The translations under genes were made by a program, and so were the position numbers. A DNA stretch of 64,000 bases from Pseudophaeobacter sp. (GTDB lineage Bacteria; Pseudomonadota; Alphaproteobacteria; Rhodobacterales; Rhodobacteraceae): the NCBI GenBank assembly GCA_027019165.1, contig JALUXC010000010.1, forward strand, positions 62,001 to 126,000, read 5' to 3'. This document shows positions 8,948-17,337 of this stretch, in pieces. How positions within the stretch are numbered: the first letter of the stretch is position 1; each line of letters starts with the position of its first letter. The notes under the pieces were generated by a model, which was not told the DNA's origin, searched no databases, and saw nothing but the letters and a program-made list of their open reading frames with translations.

Positions 8948-9017
8948 GGCCGCCAAGGGTGTCGTGGCTTGTCCACGGCATCCTGCGGGCGCGGGAGTGC
9001 TACCTTTCTTCAGCCGA

Positions 9018-10562
9018 TCAGATGAAACTGTGGATGGTCTTGAGCGCGCCGTTTAGAGCCTCGCCTTTTTCGTCCTGCAAAGCCGCATCGCGAAGGCGGG
9101 CAATCCACTCGGCGCCGTCTTCGCGCCCGTCGACCAGTCTTGCGCCATCCAATACGCGGTCGAATTTGGAAAGACCTCTGGTATGCGTGTCGGAGTACCC
9201 TTTGATCAGCCGCCTGCAGCGCAGGATTTCCACCGCCATGTCATAGCGATCCGGCAGGTAGCCATGGGCGCGGGCCGTCCATTTGTCCAGATGGTCCTGC
9301 TCCAGAGCGTGACGGTGGGTCTTGCGGCGCCAACCACGCAGGCCCCCGACAAGGTAGAGCATGACAAAGCCGCGAAGGCTGTCGGTACGGATGCGGCGGC
9401 CCTTGTTGAACAGGCGGTCCAGCCGCTTCATCCAGATGGGGCTAGCTTCGATCCGCGCCCCCAGACGGGCAGGAAACAGGCCTGCAATCTCTTCAGCACG
9501 GGGATGCAGATAGTCGGTGAGGGTGAGCGCCTTGCCTGCGCTGCCGCCCATCTCACCTTCGATCCGCTGGAACCGGGTGGCGCGTGTTTTCAGGTCGGCC
9601 ACCCGGATCACATCGTCATAGGCCATGGCGTTCGCGATGTACTTCGCTGCCTCACGGGAGAGGGTGTAGCCCCTGTCGCCATGGTCTTTTGCGGTGAAGG
9701 TGTCCAGGCGGTTCAGGTATTCTGCCCCATAGGCGACATCCTGAAAGTCCACCACTTTGCGCAGCCCGGCCGTCGCGATCTCTTGCACCTCAGTCGGCAA
9801 AGCATCGATGCGGGCCATAAGCCCGTCGTAGGCGCGCCTTTGCCGGTTCGACCCACCCGGGGAGCGTACCGTGTTTTCTTCCGGCTGCTCTGCGACCTTT
9901 TCTTCTCCCTCCTGTGCCAGATCAAATCCGGCAGCAAAGGCGCGCAGACTGGCCTCAACTCCTTTTCCAGAGGCGCGGATCGCATCCTCAAAGGCGTCGC
10001 GTTCGAACGGCAGGGCGCCAGATCCGGCCAGCGCTCCGAACAGAGAGGCTGAGATCACGGAACCCGCGCCAACGGCGGCGCGCTCCATATCGGCCATGAT
10101 CAGCTTTTCGGCGGCCATTTCGGCGGCGGCGCGCACTTCCTGGGCATTGGCCATTCCGTTGCCGGGCACCATCTTTTCCGAGACTGCAAGCGCCCGGTGA
10201 GTTGAGGCGATGAGAGTCGTGCGATCTGGTGTCACAAATCCGCGCAGAATGGCGCGCCCGGCCTCCATCATCTCGGCGGCGATCATCACGTCCACATCGC
10301 CTTGCGCAGGCGCCAGAGAGAACACCGGATTCGGCACCGAGGCCGGGGCCATTTCGATGTAATAGATCGTAGCCCCGGTGCGCTGGGCGACCCCCGCGAC
10401 GCTGGTGGCCTGGGCGTTGTAACCCTGCGCGCGCGCGAGGGATTCGATCCAACTGGTCAGCACGCCGCCACCCTGGCCGCCCACGGCAAGGATTGCGACC
10501 TTTATCACCCCGTCGAGACCCGCATCGCGCTGGCCTGTACCGATTGGCAGTTCGATGGACAT
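9018..10562 (-). CDS. iorB: Indolepyruvate ferredoxin oxidoreductase beta subunit (IorB) with C-terminal DUF6537-like extension
   Basis: The 514-aa protein starts at MSIELPIGTG, whose ATG overlaps the iorA stop codon (ATGA), marking translational coupling. Residues about 18-210 are the pyruvate/ketoisovalerate oxidoreductase gamma-type domain, with VAILAVGGQGGGVLTSWIE near the start. The remaining ~300 residues resemble the C-terminal domain found in fused proteobacterial indolepyruvate oxidoreductases. With IorA it should oxidatively decarboxylate aryl- or branched 2-oxoacids to acyl-CoA using ferredoxin. Simple archaeal IorB proteins are ~200 aa, so this is the long proteobacterial form. 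Confidence 0.8.
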   Translation of the reverse strand: MSIELPIGTGQRDAGLDGVIKVAILAVGGQGGGVLTSWIESLARAQGYNAQATSVAGVAQRTGATIYYIEMAPASVPNPVFSLAPAQGDVDVMIAAEMMEAGRAILRGFVTPDRTTLIASTHRALAVSEKMVPGNGMANAQEVRAAAEMAAEKLIMADMERAAVGAGSVISASLFGALAGSGALPFERDAFEDAIRASGKGVEASLRAFAAGFDLAQEGEEKVAEQPEENTVRSPGGSNRQRRAYDGLMARIDALPTEVQEIATAGLRKVVDFQDVAYGAEYLNRLDTFTAKDHGDRGYTLSREAAKYIANAMAYDDVIRVADLKTRATRFQRIEGEMGGSAGKALTLTDYLHPRAEEIAGLFPARLGARIEASPIWMKRLDRLFNKGRRIRTDSLRGFVMLYLVGGLRGWRRKTHRHALEQDHLDKWTARAHGYLPDRYDMAVEILRCRRLIKGYSDTHTRGLSKFDRVLDGARLVDGREDGAEWIARLRDAALQDEKGEALNGALKTIHSFI

Positions 10563-12724
10563 CAGGCGGCTCCCTGGCTCAGGTTGCTGGAGAAGTGCAG
10601 GCGCCGCGCCGCGCGCCGGGATTGCAGCCAAGAGATCACTTTTGTGCGCAGCCCTGCCTTCCAAGTCTCGAACCCGGTGGGATTATGCACCACTCGGGCC
10701 TCGTAAAAGGAAGGACACAGGATCGCGGCATCGGCCACCTCGCCGCAATTGCCACAGCCGACGCAAGTCTGGTCGATATGGGCCACGGGGTCGTCGCGCA
10801 GGGGATCGTCCAGTTTCTTCAGCGACAGAGATGGGCAACCCGATAGGCGGATACAGGCGTGATCGCCGGTGCAGATATCCTGATCGACGCCGAAACGGGG
10901 GACCTCGACGCGGGTGCCCTCCTTGATGGCGGCATTGCGCTGGGGTTTCTCCCGCCGCTGCCGGTTCAGCATGCATTCCGAGGAGGCGACAATCACCTTT
11001 GGTCCGTCATAATCGGTGGTCAGCGCCTCGCGAATCGTAGCGCGCATCTGTGTGACGTCATAGGTGCGGTCGATCTGGCGGATCCATTTGACGCCCGCGC
11101 CTTCCAGCGCCTTGGTGATCGGGTTGTTCGTGGCCTTGCTGGCGTTCTTGGCCCGGCTTGAGGGGATATCCTGCCCGCCGGTGGCGGCGGAATAGTAGTT
11201 GTCGACGATGATGGCGACACTATCCGATTTGTTGAACACCATGTTCCCGATCGAGGAGCTGAGCCCATTGTGCCAGAAGCCCCCATCGCCCAGGATCGAG
11301 ATCGCGCGCTTTTCACCGCCGCCGTCAAAGGCCGCGTTCGATGCAGGTCCAAGCCCATAGCCCATGGTCTGCCCGCCGATCTCGAAAGGCGGCAGGGCAG
11401 CGAATAGGTGGCAGCCAATATCGGCCGAGATCTGATGCTTGCCGAGCTCCTGCTCCACCAGTTTCATCGAGGCGAAGATGGGCCGCTCGGGGCAGCCGGT
11501 GCAGAACCCCGGCGGGCGGATCGGCACGGTCTGGCTGAGGTCAGGAATCTCGGGCGCGGGTTCGTTGGGGGCAAGGATCTGACTGGAGAGCAGGCTTGCG
11601 GCATGGCTGCGCAGGAAATCCTCGATCCCGTCCTTCATCACCTGCCCGGTGTATTCGCCCGCCTTGGGGAAGGTGCCCTTGCCTTCGAGCTTGGTCGTGC
11701 TGCCGGCCTTGTAGAGCATCGCGCCCAGCTGCTGTTCGATGAACTCGGGCTGGCCCTCTTCGATCATCAGGACCGCGTCCTTGTCCTCGCAGAAGTCCAG
11801 AAGATCGCTTTGCACCAGCGGGTAGGTCACGTTCATGACGTAAAGCGGCACGTCTGTGTTGCCCGACAGATCCGCAAGGCCAAGGCGCTGCAGCGCGCGG
11901 ATGACGCTGTTGTACATACCGCCGAGGCAGATCAACCCGACCTTGCCTTCCTTGGGGCCAAAGCGTTCGTTCAGACCATTGTCGAGGATGTATTTCTCGG
12001 CGGCAGGCCAGCGGTTGTCGATCTTGTCGTGCTCGTGCTGGTAGGACATCGGCGGCAGGACAACGCGGGAGAAATCCCGCTGCGGGTTGGCCAAGGCGTC
12101 GCGCACGGTCAGATCAGGGCGCTGGTTGTCGCGGCAGTCAAAGGTGCCGGTCACATGGCAGGAGCGGATGCGTACCATCAGCATCACCGGCGTGTTCGAC
12201 GCCTCCGACAGGCCAAAGCCATCGCCCACAGATTTCACGATGGATGGCAGGTTGGGGCGCGGGTCCAAGAGCCAGAATTGCGACTTCATCGCAAAGGCAT
12301 AGGATCGCTCCTGCATGATCGAAGAGCCTTCGCCGTAATCCTCTCCCACCACCACCAGTGCGCCGCCGGTGACGCCTGATGAGGCAAGGTTCGCCAGCGC
12401 ATCGGAGGCCACATTGACCCCGACCGAGCCCTTGAAGGTGACAGCACCCCTGATGGGATAGTGGACAGAGGCGGCGAGCATCGCCGCCGCAGCGGCTTCG
12501 GAGGCGTTCGCCTCGTATCGCACGCCAAGTTCGCCAAGCAGATCTTCGGCATCGGCCAGAACGTCCATCAGGTGCGAAATCGGCGCGCCCTGATAGCCCC
12601 CCACATATCCGACACCGTTTTCGAGCAGAGCCTTGGTGATGGCGAGAATGCCCTCTCCGGTAAAGCTGTGCCCGGCGCCTTTGCGCAGATGCTCGACTTC
12701 TGCCTTGAACGACCTTTCGGCCAT
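10562..12724 (-). CDS. iorA: Indolepyruvate ferredoxin oxidoreductase alpha subunit (IorA)
   Basis: The 720-aa protein has an N-terminal pyrimidine-binding domain (GYQGAPISHLMDVL), a middle domain, a thiamine-pyrophosphate domain (CTGCPERPIF, then GDGGFWHNG and the Mg-binding NNYYSAATGGQ) and a C-terminal ferredoxin-like Cys cluster (CTGDHACIRLSGC; CVGCGNC). It forms the TPP half of the complex with IorB, converting arylpyruvates and CoA to aryl-acyl-CoA, CO2 and reduced ferredoxin. It follows the MarR gene by 28 bp in the same direction. The exact 2-oxoacid is not defined by sequence. Confidence 0.85.
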   Translation of the reverse strand: MAERSFKAEVEHLRKGAGHSFTGEGILAITKALLENGVGYVGGYQGAPISHLMDVLADAEDLLGELGVRYEANASEAAAAAMLAASVHYPIRGAVTFKGSVGVNVASDALANLASSGVTGGALVVVGEDYGEGSSIMQERSYAFAMKSQFWLLDPRPNLPSIVKSVGDGFGLSEASNTPVMLMVRIRSCHVTGTFDCRDNQRPDLTVRDALANPQRDFSRVVLPPMSYQHEHDKIDNRWPAAEKYILDNGLNERFGPKEGKVGLICLGGMYNSVIRALQRLGLADLSGNTDVPLYVMNVTYPLVQSDLLDFCEDKDAVLMIEEGQPEFIEQQLGAMLYKAGSTTKLEGKGTFPKAGEYTGQVMKDGIEDFLRSHAASLLSSQILAPNEPAPEIPDLSQTVPIRPPGFCTGCPERPIFASMKLVEQELGKHQISADIGCHLFAALPPFEIGGQTMGYGLGPASNAAFDGGGEKRAISILGDGGFWHNGLSSSIGNMVFNKSDSVAIIVDNYYSAATGGQDIPSSRAKNASKATNNPITKALEGAGVKWIRQIDRTYDVTQMRATIREALTTDYDGPKVIVASSECMLNRQRREKPQRNAAIKEGTRVEVPRFGVDQDICTGDHACIRLSGCPSLSLKKLDDPLRDDPVAHIDQTCVGCGNCGEVADAAILCPSFYEARVVHNPTGFETWKAGLRTKVISWLQSRRAARRLHFSSNLSQGAA

Positions 12725-12752
12725 GGGCGCCTCCTTGGCTCTTCTTTCGGGA

Positions 12753-13247
12753 TCAGATCTGGTGTACGCGCACGTTGCGCAGAATGGTTTGCAGGGTGGT
12801 CACGAACTGGCGCTGCTCGTCCTCGCTGATGCCCTTGAACATCTGCGCATAGGCCTCCGCGATATGCGGCCAGAGCTTTTCCTGCGTCTCGCGCCCCTTT
12901 GTCGTCATGTAGATGCGGGTCGCGCGGCTGTCGTCAGGGTCGGGGCGGCGGGCGATCAGCCCTTCCTTTTCCATCTTGTCCAGCGAGCGGCTGAGCGTCG
13001 ATTGCTCCACCACCGCATAGACGGCGAGTTCCCGGATCAAAAGACCATCCAGCACCGAAAGAACCGCCAGGGTTCGCATCTTGGGCGTGGTCAGACCGAG
13101 GGCGGCCATTTCGTCGCGCAGGGAGGCGTTATAGCGGCCCATTATGCGGTTCATCAGGTAGGGCGGGAAATTCTCCAGCCCGATCTCTCCCAGCCGCGGG
13201 GTGTCTGCCACCTGCGGTTCCCGCATCACAACATCATCCTCGTTCAT
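12753..13247 (-). CDS. MarR family transcriptional regulator
   Basis: The 164-aa protein shows the MarR winged-helix: GLTTPKMRTLAVLSVLDGL, then ELAVYAVVEQSTLSRSLDKMEKEGLIARRPDPDDSRATRIYMTTKG, where the DxRxxR-type wing is visible. MarR proteins bind palindromes as dimers and are released by small ligands, often aromatic acids or their CoA thioesters. Its start overlaps the end of the FAD oxidoreductase gene by 4 bp, so it is embedded in the operon it probably controls. The overlapping palindromes at 15673-15692 are candidate operators. Confidence 0.85.
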   Translation of the reverse strand: MNEDDVVMREPQVADTPRLGEIGLENFPPYLMNRIMGRYNASLRDEMAALGLTTPKMRTLAVLSVLDGLLIRELAVYAVVEQSTLSRSLDKMEKEGLIARRPDPDDSRATRIYMTTKGRETQEKLWPHIAEAYAQMFKGISEDEQRQFVTTLQTILRNVRVHQI

Positions 13248-14803
13248 GCACCTATCCTTTTTGCAAGGTTGTAGCCGGACCCGCCGCCCAGACCAGGTCC
13301 GGGGTGGGTCGCGGCGCCAATCATATGCAGGTCCTTCACTGCGGTGGCGTTATTGACCGATTGCGGGAAGGGGCGCCAGACAAAGAACTGGTCCAGGGTG
13401 CAGGACCCGCCGTAAGGGTCGCCGCCAACGAGGTTCATGTTCAGATCCTGCAGGTCGGCGGGGGAATAGGCGCGGCGGGCCAGTTTGATTTTGTCGAAAT
13501 CCTTGATGTGCCGGGCTAGGATTGCCTCGATCCGGTCGGCAAAGGCTTCGCGGGTGGCCTCGCTCCAGTCCGGCCCGGTCTCGATTTCGCCTGCGGCATC
13601 GCCCTTGATCACGCGGGGCGCGTCGGGGATCTGCAACCAGAGGATCGCCTTGCCATCCGGGCAGCGAGAGGGATCCATGCGGTGGGGCTGGCCGACGCAG
13701 ATGGTCGGGATTTCGGGCAGCGTGCCGCGCTCGGCCTCGTTGGCGGACTTTGACACACTGTCCACCCCATCGGCCAGGTGGATCAGGGCGACATCCTCCA
13801 GCTCTTCAGCCAGCCATTCGGGGGTGGCATCCAGCGCATAGTGCAGCTGGAAGTTACCACGCCCGTGGCGGTAGCTCTTGAGCGCTTCGGGCGCCTCCTC
13901 CTGCGGCAACAGGCGACCATAAAGCTGCGATGGGGTGACGGATGCAATCACCGAAGTGCCATGGATCACCTCGCCATCCGCCGTTTCAACACCAATGGCG
14001 CGGCCGTTCTGCGTGATGATCCGGCTCACATCGGCGCCGGTGCGAATCTCACCGCCATTGGCGGTGATCAGACGACCAAAGGCCTCAGCCGCAGCGCCTG
14101 CGCCGCCCTTGACCACCGGCGCCCCGGCGGCCTCCAGCGCGAAGGCGACAACCCGGCCCATCTGGGCCGAGTAGGTGCTTTCGGGTGTCAGCCCGCAATG
14201 CAGCACCCAGGGCGCCCAAAGCGCTTGCAGGTCTTCTGAGCCATAAGAGCTTTCGAGCCAGCCCCGCGCCGGTTGCAGCGCCGCGCCGACCCAGGATTTC
14301 AGACCGTTGAGGCCGCGTTTCCAGGCCTGTTTTGCCATCAGTTTGGCAGTGCCCAGCGACCAGAGCGATCCGCCGAGCAGAGCAAAAAGGAACTCCGCAT
14401 CCGCTTCGATCCCGCCCACATCGCGGCCATGCTGCGCCCCGTCGCCGGGATGCAGCGCGTCAAAGGCCGCAATATTGGCGGCGCGGTCCATGGTCAGCAC
14501 CGTGGCGCATCCGTTCGGGCGCAGCACCGCCGTTGGGTTGGCCGTGTGGCAGAACTCCAGCCCGTGCTTGCCCAGGTCCTCCGCCAGTTCTGCATAGGCG
14601 GGTGAGGTGAGGAACAGGACGAAGGTTGCCGCCATCACATCATGGGCATAGCCCGGCAGCGTGATCTCATCGGTGCGCATGCAGCCGCCGATCCGGTCAG
14701 AGCGTTCGAGCATCAGAACCGGCTGCCCCTTGCGGGACAGGAGCGCGGCGGTGACCAGCGCGTTGATGCCAGAGCCGATGATGATATGCGGAGCGGCGGC
14801 CAT
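13244..14803 (-). CDS. Phytoene-desaturase-like NAD(P)/FAD-dependent oxidoreductase (paralogue 1)
   Basis: The 519-aa flavoprotein starts with an FAD-binding loop (IIIGSGINALVTAALLSRKGQ) and ends with the carotenoid-desaturase type motif HMIGAATHPGPGLGGGSGYN. The family covers carotenoid desaturases and many uncharacterised amine or alcohol oxidoreductases. The locus has no carotenoid genes, so a catabolic oxidation is more likely. It is clearly related to the divergently transcribed gene at 15723-17294: both share the GQP..-D-P-R.PdGK-.LWLQ segment. It lies 6 bp after the cyclase gene and overlaps the MarR gene. Confidence 0.8.
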   Translation of the reverse strand: MAAAPHIIIGSGINALVTAALLSRKGQPVLMLERSDRIGGCMRTDEITLPGYAHDVMAATFVLFLTSPAYAELAEDLGKHGLEFCHTANPTAVLRPNGCATVLTMDRAANIAAFDALHPGDGAQHGRDVGGIEADAEFLFALLGGSLWSLGTAKLMAKQAWKRGLNGLKSWVGAALQPARGWLESSYGSEDLQALWAPWVLHCGLTPESTYSAQMGRVVAFALEAAGAPVVKGGAGAAAEAFGRLITANGGEIRTGADVSRIITQNGRAIGVETADGEVIHGTSVIASVTPSQLYGRLLPQEEAPEALKSYRHGRGNFQLHYALDATPEWLAEELEDVALIHLADGVDSVSKSANEAERGTLPEIPTICVGQPHRMDPSRCPDGKAILWLQIPDAPRVIKGDAAGEIETGPDWSEATREAFADRIEAILARHIKDFDKIKLARRAYSPADLQDLNMNLVGGDPYGGSCTLDQFFVWRPFPQSVNNATAVKDLHMIGAATHPGPGLGGGSGYNLAKRIGA

Positions 14804-14809
14804 CTGCGT

Positions 14810-15601
14810 TTAGCCCTTCGGAACCAGCGCCAGGGCGCGGATCGGGCTGCCGGTACCACGCTCGATCTTCAGCGGGGCGGCGATCAGGATGGCGCCCTTG
14901 GCGGGCAGCTTGTCGAGGTTGGCAAGCGAGGCCAGACCAAAGCAGTTGTCGCGGTGCAGAAGGTTGTGCGCGGGATAGGGCGGCTCCATCCCGCCGGCCT
15001 GACCGGCATCGGTGCCAATGCACTGGCTGCCCCAGCCGACAATGCCCTTGCTGAGCAGATATTCAATCGCATCCGGGGTCGGTCCGGGGCTGTGCGGGCC
15101 GGTTTCATCGGCGTTGAGAAAGGCCGCTTCGTCGCCTGCGCGCTTGTCCCAGTCGGTGCGCATCACCACCCATTCGCCCTTGCCGATTTCGCCGTGCTCG
15201 GCCTCCCATTCCTTGATCAGATCGGCGGTCAGCAGGAAATCTTCATTCTCGGCGCTTTCGGCGGAACAGTCGATCACATTGACCGGCGCGATCAGGCGTT
15301 GCACGTCCAGCGTGTCGGTGAAGCCTTCCTCGTAATCCTTGCCGGTGATCCAGTGATGCGGCGCATCGAAATGCGTGCCGGAGTGTTCGCCCAGCACCAT
15401 CCAGTTCCAGGCAAAGAAGGGACCATCTTTGTCATATTCACTGATCTTGTGAATCTCGACCTTGGGGGTGTTCTTTGCAAAATCCTCGGGCAGTTGCAGG
15501 ATCGGAGTGTTGGGGCCCAGCACGCCCGTGCAGTCCACGACCTCGATCTCTCCGGTCAAAAGCTTGGCGCCAAGCCCGTCCAATGCGGTTGTTGCGGTCA
15601 T
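14810..15601 (-). CDS. Cyclase family protein (metal-dependent, kynurenine-formamidase-like)
   Basis: The 263-aa protein contains GEHSGTHFDAPHHWITG, the metal-binding HxGTHxDxPxH motif of the cyclase/KynB family, plus LLTADLIKEWE and DWDKR segments typical of it. Family members hydrolyse N-formylkynurenine, isatin and related cyclic or formylated amides. Being the first gene of an operon with indolepyruvate oxidoreductase, an indole- or kynurenine-type substrate is a reasonable inference, but the sequence alone does not prove it. Confidence 0.8.
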   Translation of the reverse strand: MTATTALDGLGAKLLTGEIEVVDCTGVLGPNTPILQLPEDFAKNTPKVEIHKISEYDKDGPFFAWNWMVLGEHSGTHFDAPHHWITGKDYEEGFTDTLDVQRLIAPVNVIDCSAESAENEDFLLTADLIKEWEAEHGEIGKGEWVVMRTDWDKRAGDEAAFLNADETGPHSPGPTPDAIEYLLSKGIVGWGSQCIGTDAGQAGGMEPPYPAHNLLHRDNCFGLASLANLDKLPAKGAILIAAPLKIERGTGSPIRALALVPKG

Positions 15602-15672
15602 TATCGCCTCCCGTGTTGTGCGCGGTCTGTTTGGTGCCGCTTTTTGTGCGATGACAAATCCATGCTAGACAG

Positions 15673-15692
15673 ATTTAAATGCATTTGCAAAT
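15673..15692. promoter_or_regulatory. Overlapping palindromes in the divergent promoter, candidate MarR operator
   Basis: Three perfect AT-rich palindromes overlap: ATTTAAAT (15673-15680), AAATGCATTT (15677-15686) and ATTTGCAAAT (15683-15692). They sit in the 121-bp gap between the divergent cyclase and FAD-oxidoreductase operons, where a MarR dimer could control both. Binding is inferred. Confidence 0.5.
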
Positions 15693-15722
15693 ATCAATGT
15701 GTGAAGGATAGGGGAATCTGCC

Positions 15723-17294
15723 ATGTCAGCGGCACCGGATGCAGTGATTATCGGAAGCGGGCACAACTCATTGGCCTGCGCTGCGCATCTTGCTGCAAAG
15801 GGCTGGAAGGTGGCGGTCTATGAGAAGGCTGCGGTGCCGGGCGGTGCCGTAAAGACCGGAGAATATACTTGCCCCGGCTTTCGTCATGACTGGGCCGCGA
15901 TGAACCTGTCGCTGTTTGCAGGCTCTGCTTTTCATCAGGCCTATGCTGAAGAGCTTTCGGGTCATGGGTTGGCATTTGCCCCTGCGAGCGACTGTTTTGC
16001 CTCGGTTTTCCCGGATCAGACCTGGCTCGGAATCGGCACAGACGCCGCTGTGAACACGGCGCGAATCGCGCAGGTGAATGCGGCGGATGCCAAAACCTGG
16101 GAGGATCTCAGCGCCGAGTTTCCCGCCCGTGCCGAGATTTTGTTCGCCCTGCTTGGCAGTCCGATCAAAAAACGTGCATTTGCATCTTTAGGGTGGAAAT
16201 CCTGGCGCCAGATGGGCGCCGAAGGGGTGATGGATCTGGGGCAGTTCCTGGTCTCATCCCCGCGCAGCTGGCTGGAGGAGAGTTTTCAGTCCCCCAAGGT
16301 GCGTGCGCTGCTTGCGGCCTGGGGGATGCATCTGGATTTTGCGCCCGATGTGGCGGGCGGCGCCCTGTTTCCTTACCTTGAAGGGCAGGTCAATCAGGCC
16401 TTTGGCATGGTGCTGGGGCAGGGCGGCGCCGATGGTATGATCAAGGCGATGGTGGCCATGATCGAATCGCGCGGTGGATCGGTGACCTGCGGCGCCGAGG
16501 TGGCCCGGATCCAACACTCGGGTGGACGCGCCACCGGCGTTGAGCTGGCTGACGGCACGCGGGTCGAGGCGAAACGGGCGGTGATCGCCAATGTGGCACC
16601 CGCTGCCATGTTGCGCCTGACCGGGGGCACGCCCGACAAACGGTATGACCGGGGGCTGGAGACATTCTCTCACGCGCCGGGCACCATGATGATCCACCTC
16701 GCGATGGAGGATCTGCCGGATTGGGCGGCGGGCGAGGATCTGAAACGCTTTGCATATGTGCATATGGCGCCGAGCCTCGATCAGATGGCCCGCACCTATG
16801 CGCAGGCCAAGGCGGGGCTGTTGCCGGACGAGCCGGTGATTGTCTGCGGACAACCCACCGCCATCGACCCCATCCGCGCGCCCGAGGGCAAGCATGTCCT
16901 TTGGCTGCAAGTGCGCATGGTGCCGGGGCAGATCAAAGGCGATGCCGCCGGGCAGATCACCGTGACCGACTGGACAGAGGCGGCCCAGCCGATGGCTGAG
17001 CGCGCGCTCGATATTCTTGAAACCTATGCACCCGGTACAAGGGCAAAGATCCTTGGCCAGCATATCGTGACTCCCGCCATGCTGGAGGCCGACAACCCCA
17101 ACCTAGTGGGCGGGGATCAGGTCTGCGGCAGTCACCATCTGAACCAGCATTTCATGTTCCGGCCCCTGCGCGGGTTCGCTGACGGCTCTACCCCCATTCG
17201 TGATCTCTATCACACCGGGGCGGCGGTCTGGCCAGGCGCGGGAACCGGAGCCGGGGCGGGATATCTGCTCGGGCAAAAACTGGCCGGCGCCTAA
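15723..17294 (+). CDS. Phytoene-desaturase-like NAD(P)/FAD-dependent oxidoreductase (paralogue 2)
   Basis: The 523-aa protein starts MSAAPDAVIIGSGHNSLACAA with a Rossmann FAD loop and ends with YHTGAAVWPGAGTGAGAGYL, the C-terminal FAD motif of carotenoid-desaturase-like flavoproteins. It is the diverged partner of the gene at 13244-14803 and is transcribed away from it. It leads an operon with a complete oligopeptide-type ABC importer, so it likely acts on an imported compound. No carotenoid synthesis genes are nearby. The first ABC gene starts 43 bp downstream. Confidence 0.8.
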   Translation: MSAAPDAVIIGSGHNSLACAAHLAAKGWKVAVYEKAAVPGGAVKTGEYTCPGFRHDWAAMNLSLFAGSAFHQAYAEELSGHGLAFAPASDCFASVFPDQTWLGIGTDAAVNTARIAQVNAADAKTWEDLSAEFPARAEILFALLGSPIKKRAFASLGWKSWRQMGAEGVMDLGQFLVSSPRSWLEESFQSPKVRALLAAWGMHLDFAPDVAGGALFPYLEGQVNQAFGMVLGQGGADGMIKAMVAMIESRGGSVTCGAEVARIQHSGGRATGVELADGTRVEAKRAVIANVAPAAMLRLTGGTPDKRYDRGLETFSHAPGTMMIHLAMEDLPDWAAGEDLKRFAYVHMAPSLDQMARTYAQAKAGLLPDEPVIVCGQPTAIDPIRAPEGKHVLWLQVRMVPGQIKGDAAGQITVTDWTEAAQPMAERALDILETYAPGTRAKILGQHIVTPAMLEADNPNLVGGDQVCGSHHLNQHFMFRPLRGFADGSTPIRDLYHTGAAVWPGAGTGAGAGYLLGQKLAGA

Positions 17295-17337
17295 TCACAA
17301 CAACATGCCGGTCTTCCAACCAACAGGGAAACGCAAA

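Noticed and set aside
11408-12379. 323-aa plus-strand open frame
   Set aside because: Antisense to iorA, whose TPP and ferredoxin motifs are clear.
14642-15823. 393-aa plus-strand open frame
   Set aside because: Antisense to the cyclase gene and crosses the divergent promoter; no family similarity.
13244-17294. Carotenoid biosynthesis from the two phytoene-desaturase-like genes
   Set aside because: No crtB, crtE or other carotenoid genes are nearby; the neighbours are catabolic and transport genes.
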